Part shown: positions 1-5,393 of the stretch, in pieces | Layout of the letters: every line of letters begins with the position of its first letter | Position numbering within the stretch: the first letter of the stretch is position 1 | DNA from: Nitrospirae bacterium RBG_13_39_12 | Lineage (GTDB): Bacteria; Nitrospirota; Thermodesulfovibrionia; Thermodesulfovibrionales; SM23-35 | Direction of reading: 5' to 3' | Assembly (NCBI GenBank): GCA_001805125.1 | Contig: MHEF01000067.1 | Span: forward strand, 1-5,941 | DNA: 5,941 bases | Notes under the pieces: generated by a model | What the model was told of the DNA's origin: nothing | What the model saw: only the letters and a program-made list of their open reading frames with translations | Databases searched by the model: none | Made by a program: the position numbers and the translations under genes

Positions 1-181
1 ATACATAAGGGAGCTTATCTTTTAATTGAAGGTAGTGTTTGAATAACGGAATCATTGATGAACCATTATAACAATATTTTGACTTATTTCTTTCAGTGTT
101 ATTTATCGATTACCAGTTAAAATAAACACCATTAAAACAGATTTCAAAGATGCGAAATTCAGAAAAAATCGAGCAGGGGTT

Positions 182-199
182 AAAAACGCTTTAAAGCGT
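182..199 (-). terminator. Possible weak intrinsic terminator after the TerB-like gene
   Basis: Positions 186-199 are a perfect 14-bp palindrome, ACGCTTTAAAGCGT. Read on the minus strand it can fold as a 5-bp stem (ACGCT/AGCGT) with a TTAA loop and is followed by a T-run (182-186). It lies about 85 nt downstream of the stop codon of the minus-strand TerB-like gene, a reasonable place for its transcript to end. The stem is short and has no extended GC core, so termination would be inefficient. It could equally be a protein-binding palindrome. The rest of 1-282 shows no ORF with family features and no RNA gene that I recognise. Confidence 0.35.
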
Positions 200-282
200 G
201 CGCTTCTGTTATGTTATTTATGATATTAAAAATAATGATGCCTGTTGCTATTAAGTAGTTTTAAAGAATGGAATATCAGATG

Positions 283-750
283 TCATGCGGTACGGTGCCT
301 GTCTCTCACTCTAATCTTGGCATTGATAAAATCCTTATGTTCAACATAGATAAGATCAGAAATCTTGCGGACCATGTGTTCCTCGTATTTATCAATATTT
401 TTATCTGCAAAGGCAACTTCCCATAAATGCTCGATAACCTTTATCTTCTGCTCATATGTGAACTCTTTATTAATCAATGAAGTGAACTCGTAATATCCTG
501 TAGACTTCCAGATTTTATCTTCAGCGAGTTTTATTAGTGTATTTGTTTCATCCCCGGTAAGTTTGAACTTTGTCCTGATGAGTTTTGTTATTGTGCTGTG
601 TTCCTCGTCACTTGCCTTTGCATCAGCCCGCATCATTTCTATTAGAAGCGCTGCAGTAGCTACATTAAGAGAGTGTTCAGAAACCGCGTCTGAAGTGTTT
701 GGGGCAGTTTGAATATATTTTTTAAAAAACTGCTTAGCAGTATTTACCAT
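283..750 (-). CDS. TerB-family (COG4103-like) helical protein
   Basis: A 155-residue, all-helical soluble protein with no signal peptide or membrane segment. Residues 31-60 hold the first TerB-type acidic segment (AALLIEMMRADAKASDEE, 33-50). Residues 107-135 hold the paired second segment (EVAFADKNIDKYEEHMVRKI, 111-130). This duplicated 'x-A-D-x-x-x-D/E-E' layout is typical of TerB/DjlA-like domains, whose acidic residues line a metal-binding pocket in characterised relatives. Length matches stand-alone TerB proteins (about 140-155 aa). No other ter genes are nearby, so a role in tellurite resistance should not be assumed; single TerB proteins are common and mostly uncharacterised. The ATG at 750 lacks a well-spaced Shine-Dalgarno: the only AGGA is about 14 nt away. 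Fold assignment is fairly secure; function is unknown. Confidence 0.8.
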   Translation of the reverse strand: MVNTAKQFFKKYIQTAPNTSDAVSEHSLNVATAALLIEMMRADAKASDEEHSTITKLIRTKFKLTGDETNTLIKLAEDKIWKSTGYYEFTSLINKEFTYEQKIKVIEHLWEVAFADKNIDKYEEHMVRKISDLIYVEHKDFINAKIRVRDRHRTA

Positions 751-779
751 GAGAAAATCGTATATCCTGAGTAGGTGCT

Positions 780-809
780 AATATAATCCCCTGATGATTG
801 ATATCGCAA
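780..809 (-). promoter_or_regulatory. Candidate sigma70 promoter for the TerB-like gene
   Basis: On the minus strand TTGCGA (809-804) is followed after 18 bp by TATATT (785-780), placing transcription start near 773 and giving a leader of roughly 20 nt before the ATG at 750. It sits between the tRNA gene and the TerB-like gene, so the latter need not depend on read-through from the tRNA promoter. Neither hexamer is a full consensus match. Confidence 0.4.
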
Positions 810-820
810 ATCTTACAGTG

Positions 821-826
821 AAAAAA
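821..826 (-). terminator. T-run directly after the tRNA 3' CCA
   Basis: The encoded CCA (827-829) is followed immediately on the minus strand by six Ts. With the tRNA acceptor/T-arm structure upstream, this may limit read-through or mark the processing end. There is no separate hairpin, so the call is tentative. Confidence 0.3.
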
Positions 827-913
827 TGGTGCCGAAGGCGGGATTCGAACCCGCACAGCCTTTCGACCACTAGACCCTGAACCTAGCGCGTCTGCCAGTT
901 CCGCCACTTCGGC
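827..913 (-). tRNA. tRNA-Leu, anticodon CAG
   Basis: The minus strand folds as a complete class II tRNA. The acceptor stem is GCCGAAG/CTTCGGC (7 perfect pairs), the discriminator is A and a CCA tail is encoded. The D-arm contains AACTGGCAGA. The anticodon stem CTAGG/TCTAG encloses loop TTCAGGG, giving anticodon CAG (plus-strand CTG at 877-879). The T stem GCGGG/CCCGC encloses loop TTCGAAT. A long variable arm with a wobble-rich GGTC/GGCT stem and GAAA loop is the class II hallmark, and together with CAG identifies a leucine tRNA reading CUG. The gene looks intact. I see no integrase or duplicated 3' end nearby that would mark it as an integration site. Confidence 0.97.
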
Positions 914-921
914 ACTTGAAT

Positions 922-950
922 ATTATACGGTCATGTTCTGAAAAAATCAT
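922..950 (-). promoter_or_regulatory. Candidate promoter for tRNA-Leu
   Basis: A perfect TATAAT (927-922) on the minus strand lies 8 nt before the mature tRNA 5' end, which would start transcription within a few bases of the tRNA. The -35 region is poor: TGATTT at 949-944, 16 bp away, is the best match. A second TATAAT lies further upstream at 963-958. At least one of the two probably drives the tRNA, but sequence alone does not choose. Confidence 0.4.
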
Positions 951-1036
951 TATTTGTATTATAAACTTTGAAGTCTATTAAACTATTCCGATTATTCGAT
1001 TGCATTTTTCGTGTTAACATGGCAAAAAAGTTGTTA

Positions 1037-2539
1037 TCATTTATTTGTCCGGGATTTTAAATTAACAAAATCCTTCATCTCCTCCAAATTTCTTGTCATT
1101 TCCCACCAGCCCAGCTTAAAGCTGGCATAGTCTGGAGCACCGGTCATGGCAGATGCATACCGTATGGAATTTGTATAAAAAAGCCACTGTTTTACCCACA
1201 TTTTTTCAATGCTCTCATCAAAAGGATTTGCTTTGTTTTCTATCCCATTTCCCCATGCATCCGTAATCAGTTTTGTTGCTGTCAGTGTCATTTTGTCGGT
1301 TTCTCTTATGGTGTTTTCAAGCTTTTCGAAATGCCCGTTTATCCATTGAGTGCTGTGACAGGTATTACAAACTTTTACGAAAACGTTTAATCTCTTTTCC
1401 TGCTCGGATTTATCGATTAAATATTCAGATGCGGGTTCACCGTTAAAAGTAGTTGGTAGTGGCAGGCCGTCCTTATTCTTTATTATTGTTGTATCTCCTG
1501 ATTTCGGCTGTGGATGTGTGTATATAAGACCGAAAATTCTTACCCACAGCCTTGCTCCAAAATCATGCGTTCTTTCAGCTACGACATCACCGTCAGGTGA
1601 TACTATGAGACTGTTGTGGCATGTTGCACATGTCGGTGCTTTAAAATCTTTCCCTGCAGTCCATGGAACTGATTTGAAGTCCCATTCCAGGTATTTTGAA
1701 GAAAAAATATTCCCGTGTTTGCTTTCTTTATAGACATTCCACGCTGGAACATCTGGTTCAAGGTGGCATTGGGCACAGGTATATGGCTTCCTTGCTATTT
1801 CAATTGAAAAACTGTGCCTCGAGTGACAGGCTGCACATGAGCCGAGGCTTCCGTCAGGGTTCTCTCTGCCAACACCCTGATTCGGCCAGTTTGTGAGGTC
1901 CGGAACAGTTATAACACCCATTTTAGTCCCTGTGTAAACTTTTTTCATTCCTTTCACTTTTACTTTTGTGCCGTGGCAGCCGAGACATGTTTCGTGCAAG
2001 GTCTGTTCGGAAGGTGGTTGAGATATAATTTTATTGTTATCTGCATTTTTTATACCTGTGATTGTAGAAGTTAAAGTGCTGAATACAGGGTTTTCGAGAA
2101 GGATTTTAATAGCATAAGCCTTTTTACTGTCTGAGAATTGGTTTGCCTCTATTGGATGACAGGTCTTACAATCATTTGGACTGACGACAACATTTATTTT
2201 ATAGCCCATGTGCTGGAAGTTATCCTCGTGTTTTTCAGGGTTCTGGCTATGGCATTCATAGCAGCCAACAGCATACTCCGTCAAGTCGTCTGGAGGGTTA
2301 TCTACTGATACCCTTCTTGCGAGAGCGGGCTTTTGGAGAGCTGTTTTAAGAAGTGTCTTTGAATGCCTGCTCGAATACCAATCTTCTACTATTCCCGGGG
2401 TGTAAATCCTGTGGCATCCCAGGCATGATTGGGTTTGCTCACTGAGAGGAACCGTAGAAGACTCCTTGGCATGCGCCCCTGCAATATACAAAAACAGAAA
2501 TAATAAAACATGCAAGGAAACAAATATATGTCTGCTCAT
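1037..2539 (-). CDS. Octaheme HAO-like cytochrome c, secreted
   Basis: A 500-residue protein with a Sec signal peptide (residues 1-24, hydrophobic LLFLFLYIAG core, likely cut after AHA). It has eight CxxCH haem sites, at residues 39, 93, 124, 185, 235, 255, 304 and 391. HAO-superfamily signatures are clear: TPGIVEDW (47-54) after haem 1, VSPNDCKTCHP around haem 3, CLGCHG at haem 4 (the catalytic position in HAO), GRENPDGSLGSCAACHSRHSF (224-244, broken here only as a label for haem 5) and ESKHG (272-276). Relatives oxidise hydroxylamine or hydrazine, or reduce nitrite and hydroxylamine, in the periplasm. The segment after haem 6 reads PDVPAWNVY (262-270), whereas catalytic HAOs as I recall have PDHPQ, so the active-site histidine is Val264. 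A distinctive stretch runs from residue 334 to 403 (FGLIYTHPQPKSGDTT, KDGLPLPTTF, WINGHF). I therefore place it in a divergent, probably reductive or unassigned HAO-like branch. The start is supported by GGAGGG four bases upstream. The stop is a tandem TGA-TAA. No NrfH, c554 or cM552-type partner is in the window. Confidence 0.93.
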   Translation of the reverse strand: MSRHIFVSLHVLLFLFLYIAGAHAKESSTVPLSEQTQSCLGCHRIYTPGIVEDWYSSRHSKTLLKTALQKPALARRVSVDNPPDDLTEYAVGCYECHSQNPEKHEDNFQHMGYKINVVVSPNDCKTCHPIEANQFSDSKKAYAIKILLENPVFSTLTSTITGIKNADNNKIISQPPSEQTLHETCLGCHGTKVKVKGMKKVYTGTKMGVITVPDLTNWPNQGVGRENPDGSLGSCAACHSRHSFSIEIARKPYTCAQCHLEPDVPAWNVYKESKHGNIFSSKYLEWDFKSVPWTAGKDFKAPTCATCHNSLIVSPDGDVVAERTHDFGARLWVRIFGLIYTHPQPKSGDTTIIKNKDGLPLPTTFNGEPASEYLIDKSEQEKRLNVFVKVCNTCHSTQWINGHFEKLENTIRETDKMTLTATKLITDAWGNGIENKANPFDESIEKMWVKQWLFYTNSIRYASAMTGAPDYASFKLGWWEMTRNLEEMKDFVNLKSRTNK

Positions 2540-2543
2540 AATT

Positions 2544-2549
2544 CCCTCC
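2544..2549 (-). promoter_or_regulatory. Shine-Dalgarno for the octaheme cytochrome
   Basis: GGAGGG on the minus strand, separated from the ATG at 2539 by AATT. It fixes the chosen start, which is also the one that yields an intact signal peptide. Confidence 0.85.
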
Positions 2550-2591
2550 GTAAGTTTTTATTTTATAAAGGAGGCTTGCTATATAGTCATA

Positions 2592-2616
2592 GAAAAGTTA
2601 ATGTCATCAACTTTTC
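2592..2616 (-). repeat. 25-bp inverted repeat in the cytochrome leader
   Basis: Perfect 8-bp arms GAAAAGTT and AACTTTTC flank a 9-nt centre; a G-T pair and two further pairs extend this to about 11 pairs around a 3-nt loop. It lies between the promoter (-10 at 2648-2653) and the ribosome-binding site of the cytochrome, so it would be within the 5' untranslated RNA. It could act as an operator in DNA or as a leader hairpin in RNA. The inner part GTTGAT-GAC-ATTAAC faintly resembles FNR/CRP half-sites but with the wrong spacing. Confidence 0.6.
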
Positions 2617-2647
2617 AGATTTCCAGTTTTGTATATTATATTTTTCA

Positions 2648-2676
2648 ATTATATCCAGCAAAGGTGTAATTGTCCA
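2648..2676 (-). promoter_or_regulatory. Strong sigma70-type promoter for the octaheme cytochrome
   Basis: On the minus strand TGGACA (2676-2671), a 17-bp spacer and a perfect TATAAT (2653-2648). Transcription would begin near 2641, giving a leader of about 100 nt before the ATG at 2539 that contains the inverted repeat at 2592-2616. This is the best-matching promoter in the window together with the one before the antitoxin. It suggests the cytochrome is transcribed on its own. Confidence 0.65.
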
Positions 2677-2765
2677 CTTCCATAATCACATCAGGGATGT
2701 CCATGTATTAATATGCTGTTTTATATGCTTCTACTTTGAGAATGTATTTATGTTAGACTTTTACA

Positions 2766-3875
2766 ATGAGTAAGAAAATTAAAATCGTTTTAATATCATT
2801 TCTGACGATTGTCTTGCTCCTGGGTATTACTGTTGCAATCCTTATAAAAAATGCAAACCGCGTTATCAAATATAAGCTTGAATCTGTTCTCGGGCAGGGA
2901 TTTTCTTTTAGAGAAATCAAGTTAAGCTGGGGCAAAGTTGAAGCCGTTGACATCAGCTTTAAAGATCCTGATGGTAAAGATATATTTAAAACAGACAATC
3001 TTGTTGTCAGGGCTGACTTCATGGGCCTGCTCAGGAAAGAATATGTTGTTTCAGATCTTTTTCTTGAAAATCCCTATATCCTTTTGCATAAAGACAGGAA
3101 AGGAAATCTTGTAAATCCGTTTTTGAATAAGTCCAAGGGAAAAGGAAAAGAAAGACCAACCCCGCCTGTTGTAATCGAAGAAACAAAAATAACAAACGGC
3201 TCTGTAGATTATCTTGACGGCCAGGTATCAAGAACATATGTCATGACAAAAATAAGAAATATTGAATTTGAATCCAAAATATTTGGTTTCCCTTTAAATG
3301 ATATTTTATCTTCATATGCTGTTAATGCAAAAATACCCGGTAAACAGAGCACCGGTACACTTAAAAGCGGCGGGAAGGTAAGACTGAAGACAATGGATAC
3401 GGAATGCAAGGTTGAGCTGAGAGGACTTGATATAACCGGGTTTAAACCATATTTTGAGAGGAAAGGCGATGTAAATGTAACAAGAGGCATTCTTGACCTC
3501 GACATGAGTCTGAAGATTATATCCAGAAAAATAAATGCCCCTGGCAGGGCGATTCTTAAAGACCTTGAATTTGATGCAGGGCATGGAGCCAAAAATAAAT
3601 TCATCGGTGTCCCGCTATATGCGGTTATCAAATTTCTTAAAGACAACAATAACCAGATTGTTGTTGATTTCATATTGGAGGGCGACCTTGATAACCCGAA
3701 ATTCAATCTGAGAGAGAATTTCATCGAGAAAATGACAATTGGACTTGCTGGAAAGCTGGGGTTATCTGTTAAAAGAATTGGAGAATCTATAGTCGTACTG
3801 GGTACAGGAGGAATTGAAGAGGTCGGAAAAAGTTTAAAAGATATTGGAGAAGGTATAACAGGAATATTTAAATAG
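2766..3875 (+). CDS. DUF748/AsmA-like membrane-anchored protein
   Basis: A 369-residue protein with an N-terminal membrane anchor: basic MSKKIK, then a hydrophobic stretch over about residues 7-27. A large beta-rich periplasmic region follows. Residues 30-110 contain the AsmA-type opening (amphipathic helix, then a strand with KLSWGKVEAVDISFKDPDG, about 52-70, and 'NLVVRADF'). The C-terminal part carries the DUF748-like element FILEGDLDNPKFNL (302-315). AsmA/DUF748 proteins form beta-groove structures linked to lipid transport and outer-membrane maintenance; this one is short for the superfamily, whose long members exceed 600 residues. A glycine-rich helical tail ends the protein. The ATG is the first start codon after an in-frame stop at 2754 and no good Shine-Dalgarno precedes it. 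The gene diverges from the cytochrome and converges with the NTF2-like gene 21 bp away. Family call is good; the substrate is unknown. Confidence 0.75.
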   Translation: MSKKIKIVLISFLTIVLLLGITVAILIKNANRVIKYKLESVLGQGFSFREIKLSWGKVEAVDISFKDPDGKDIFKTDNLVVRADFMGLLRKEYVVSDLFLENPYILLHKDRKGNLVNPFLNKSKGKGKERPTPPVVIEETKITNGSVDYLDGQVSRTYVMTKIRNIEFESKIFGFPLNDILSSYAVNAKIPGKQSTGTLKSGGKVRLKTMDTECKVELRGLDITGFKPYFERKGDVNVTRGILDLDMSLKIISRKINAPGRAILKDLEFDAGHGAKNKFIGVPLYAVIKFLKDNNNQIVVDFILEGDLDNPKFNLRENFIEKMTIGLAGKLGLSVKRIGESIVVLGTGGIEEVGKSLKDIGEGITGIFK

Positions 3876-3896
3876 TCCGGCAGGATTTCAGGAAAT

Positions 3897-4349
3897 TCAC
3901 CAATTTATTGGCAGACCTTCTGTTTTTGTTACAAGCCATTTCGTCCTTTCTTTTTCAAGTGTGAATTTAAAATGAACCGGGTTTGGCAGATCGCCCAATA
4001 TGTAGCCTGTATCATTACCAATAGCTGCAACAACCCGTACATCCATGTCAGCTTTAGCTGTCTTGTTGTTGATACTTATTTGGAGGTTTTCATACTCAAC
4101 TTTAATGTCACTCATCCGCTGGAAGACGGATTTCATCGTTTCTTTTAAATAAAGATATGTAAGTCCGTATTCGTCATTGTAATTAAATGACACCTTCGAC
4201 ATTACGGCATCGAGGTCTTCTCTCTCTATCGCACCGGAACCTTCCCTGAAGAGTTTTTTTATCCTGCTTTCATCAGAAGGCCAGAGAAGATAAATGATTG
4301 CCGGCAATGCAAAGAGTATAAGCAGAAGTATAATTGTTTTTTTGCTAAT
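3897..4349 (-). CDS. Membrane-anchored NTF2-like protein with likely ATT start
   Basis: Starting at the ATT codon (4349-4347) gives a 150-residue protein: a short basic N-terminus (M)SKK, a single hydrophobic segment (TIILLLILFALPAIIYLLW) and an outer domain of about 125 residues. That domain has the NTF2/SnoaL-like outline: an opening helix pair (ESRIKKLFREGSGAIEREDLDA region), the 'VSFNYNDEYG' motif, then alternating strands ending LEKERTKWLVTKTEGLPINW. Such domains bind small ligands or act as assembly modules; no catalytic residues are evident. Start choice: there is no ATG, GTG or TTG between the upstream in-frame TGA (4370-4368) and a TTG at 4307. The TTG lies inside the hydrophobic helix and has no Shine-Dalgarno, while AGGGGG sits 7 nt before the ATT. 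It lies 34 bp downstream of the toxin gene on the same strand, so co-transcription is possible. Fold confidence is moderate. Confidence 0.65.
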   Translation of the reverse strand: MSKKTIILLLILFALPAIIYLLWPSDESRIKKLFREGSGAIEREDLDAVMSKVSFNYNDEYGLTYLYLKETMKSVFQRMSDIKVEYENLQISINNKTAKADMDVRVVAAIGNDTGYILGDLPNPVHFKFTLEKERTKWLVTKTEGLPINW

Positions 4350-4356
4350 AGAGATT

Positions 4357-4362
4357 CCCCCT
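4357..4362 (-). promoter_or_regulatory. Shine-Dalgarno that points to an ATT start
   Basis: AGGGGG on the minus strand is followed by AATCTCT and then ATT-AGC-AAA-AAA. The 7-nt spacing is ideal for the ATT and far too long for the CTG (4325) or TTG (4307) further in. It is the main evidence that the NTF2-like protein begins at a non-canonical codon. Confidence 0.55.
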
Positions 4363-4383
4363 GTGCTTCAAGGTTTCTTAACA

Positions 4384-4719
4384 CTAAACATACAGTAATT
4401 TGTTTTTAATATTTTCTTGGGTATATCCTGACAGAACCTTTGATACTCTTCTGGCAAGTTCATAGACATTCCTTCTTGTAGCTATTATAACCCCAGGATG
4501 GTCTATGCTTTTAGCAATAAGTTCAGTATATAACTCTTCAAAATGTGCCCGATTGTGTGTTAAGAAAATATATCTTTTTTTTATTGCATACTCTATCTGC
4601 TGTATGTCTGAAGCTTTGAGCATTTTCTCATCAAGGGTGGTTAGAACCTTAAAGCCTTTTGCCTCAAGAAGTGGTTTTATAAGGATATCTACATCTTCGT
4701 CACAGTAGATGGGAATCAC
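4384..4719 (-). CDS. DUF5615 PIN-like toxin
   Basis: A 111-residue protein with the layout of DUF5615/Mut7-C-like PIN-fold proteins. An acidic first strand is at IYCDEDVD (4-11, with D7, E8 and D9). A helix with LLEAKGFKVLTT follows, then ASDIQQIEYAIKK (36-48, D38) and the second acidic-site strand YIFLTHNRAHFEEL (50-63). PIN-type proteins are metal-dependent RNases and this family is usually paired with DUF433 antitoxins. The usual T-x-D-x-D-F motif is THNRAHF here, so the two expected aspartates are Asn56 and His59; catalytic strength may be altered. Its GTG start overlaps the antitoxin stop (GTGA), implying translational coupling and the same message. No independent Shine-Dalgarno is obvious. 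Confidence 0.85.
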   Translation of the reverse strand: MIPIYCDEDVDILIKPLLEAKGFKVLTTLDEKMLKASDIQQIEYAIKKRYIFLTHNRAHFEELYTELIAKSIDHPGVIIATRRNVYELARRVSKVLSGYTQENIKNKLLYV

Positions 4720-4991
4720 TTTAAAGATGAATGAATTTTATCTGAAGGTATTTTGTTCTTTTCGATGTATTCGAGAATTTCTTTTTGGTGGTCGCTGTAG
4801 TAACTCAAGGCTTCAAATACCTGGGCGAGTGTAAGGTGGGGTATGTGAATTACAATCTCTTCAGGAGAAAGGCCAAGACGCCAGCTTTCTGCGATAGCTC
4901 TTACAGGAGTCCTTGTGCCTTTAATTACAGGTTCTCCCCCAAGTATCTTCTTATCTTTTACAATGTATTTATATTCAATTACCGTTGCCAT
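4716..4991 (-). CDS. DUF433 antitoxin
   Basis: A 91-residue protein. The hallmark GGEPVIKGTRTPV occupies residues 18-30, followed by a helix-turn-helix-like stretch (AIAESWRLGLSPEEIVIHIP, 32-51; LTLAQVFEALSYYSDH, 53-68) typical of DUF433 antitoxins. The charged C-terminal tail (about 69-91) would wrap the toxin. Such antitoxins neutralise the partner nuclease and normally repress their own promoter. It is first in a two-gene operon and overlaps the toxin by 4 bp. No ribosome-binding site precedes the ATG. An in-frame TAA at 5000-4998 rules out an earlier start, and the promoter just upstream would start transcription at or next to the ATG, so the message is probably leaderless. Confidence 0.9.
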   Translation of the reverse strand: MATVIEYKYIVKDKKILGGEPVIKGTRTPVRAIAESWRLGLSPEEIVIHIPHLTLAQVFEALSYYSDHQKEILEYIEKNKIPSDKIHSSLK

Positions 4992-4994
4992 AAA

Positions 4995-5006
4995 AAATTA
5001 TAATTT
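4995..5006 (-). promoter_or_regulatory. Palindrome over the antitoxin -10 box, candidate operator
   Basis: AAATTATAATTT is a perfect 12-bp palindrome that contains the TATAAT box of the TA promoter. DUF433-type antitoxins carry DNA-binding HTH-like segments and usually autorepress, so a site here would block RNA polymerase directly. AT-rich palindromes arise easily by chance, which limits confidence. Confidence 0.4.
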
Positions 5007-5026
5007 ATGGGAGAGATTTTTGTAAA
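4997..5026 (-). promoter_or_regulatory. Promoter of the TA operon, leaderless arrangement
   Basis: On the minus strand TTTACA (5026-5021), an 18-bp spacer and a perfect TATAAT (5002-4997), followed by five Ts and then the antitoxin ATG at 4991. The transcription start expected 6-7 bases after the -10 box coincides with the ATG. The promoter separates the TA operon from the decayed restriction locus upstream. Confidence 0.65.
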
Positions 5027-5070
5027 GCAAACTCGCCATGAAGTTTCTTTTTTAAAATCTTTGTGAAGTA

Positions 5071-5393
5071 TTATCCTTCCAACCTTGCCTCAAGCTCAGA
5101 TTTAAAATCTCCATAAGTTCTTTCTCTCAATGATTTAAAGAATAAGTCATAACTAATTGGTGATAAAAATTTAAAATAGTACTTCTGTTCCTTTTGCAGT
5201 TCATTAAGCCTATTGAAATGTGCTTTTGCATACTCAAGTTTCTTTTGGTTTTCATCCCCTGCGGTTCCATCATATGCTCTATCGTCTTTAATCTCTATTA
5301 CGAGAATATCATTCCCAGTCTTGATAAAGAAATCAGGATTAAAACTTCCCTGCTTAGGATGTTCCCCTTTACGCCATGAGTATTCAATACTGT
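5071..5393 (-). pseudogene. C-terminal remnant of a type III restriction (Res) subunit
   Basis: About 106 residues, from SIEYSWRKG to the stop at 5071, match the end of a type III restriction/helicase protein. The PD-(D/E)xK nuclease core is visible as FNPDFF followed by ILVIEIKDDR, with the Asp, Glu and Lys of the site all present and 12 residues between the Asp and the Glu. The typical ending KYYFKFLSPISYDLFFKSL and FKSELEARLE follows. The helicase domain (Walker A, DEAD/DEAH) is missing altogether; full Res proteins are about 850-1000 residues. The frame stays open up to 5535 by chance, but upstream of about 5393 the meaningful reading is the Mod frame, so the MIQRKNMSLF start is a shadow. 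No ribosome-binding site or plausible start serves the nuclease piece, so it is probably not translated. Confidence 0.75.

Noticed and set aside
58..120. 20-codon plus-strand ORF starting MNHYNN
   Set aside because: No ribosome-binding site, no similarity and an ordinary length for chance in AT-rich DNA.
283..750. Tellurite-resistance function for the TerB-like protein
   Set aside because: No terC, terD, terZ or related genes accompany it, and solitary TerB domains occur in many unrelated settings.
827..913. tRNA-Leu as an attachment site for a mobile element
   Set aside because: No integrase, no repeated tRNA 3' end and no abrupt change in content next to it within the window.
1518..1896. 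Plus-strand ORFs inside the cytochrome gene
   Set aside because: Antisense to conserved haem-binding regions, with no independent evidence.
2597..2611. FNR/HcpR-type site GTTGAT-GAC-ATTAAC
   Set aside because: The half-sites only partly match TTGAT/ATCAA and the 3-bp spacing differs from the usual 4; kept only as part of an inverted repeat.
2466..2773. Plus-strand ORFs across the cytochrome start and the intergenic region
   Set aside because: They lack ribosome-binding sites and family features, and overlap the signal peptide codons and the promoter region of the cytochrome; they are chance frames.
3031..3724. Minus-strand ORFs opposite the DUF748-like gene
   Set aside because: Antisense shadows; the plus strand shows a membrane anchor and domain pattern consistent with a real gene.
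3876..3896. Bidirectional terminator between the convergent DUF748 and NTF2-like genes
   Set aside because: The 21-bp gap contains no convincing stem with a T-run in either direction.
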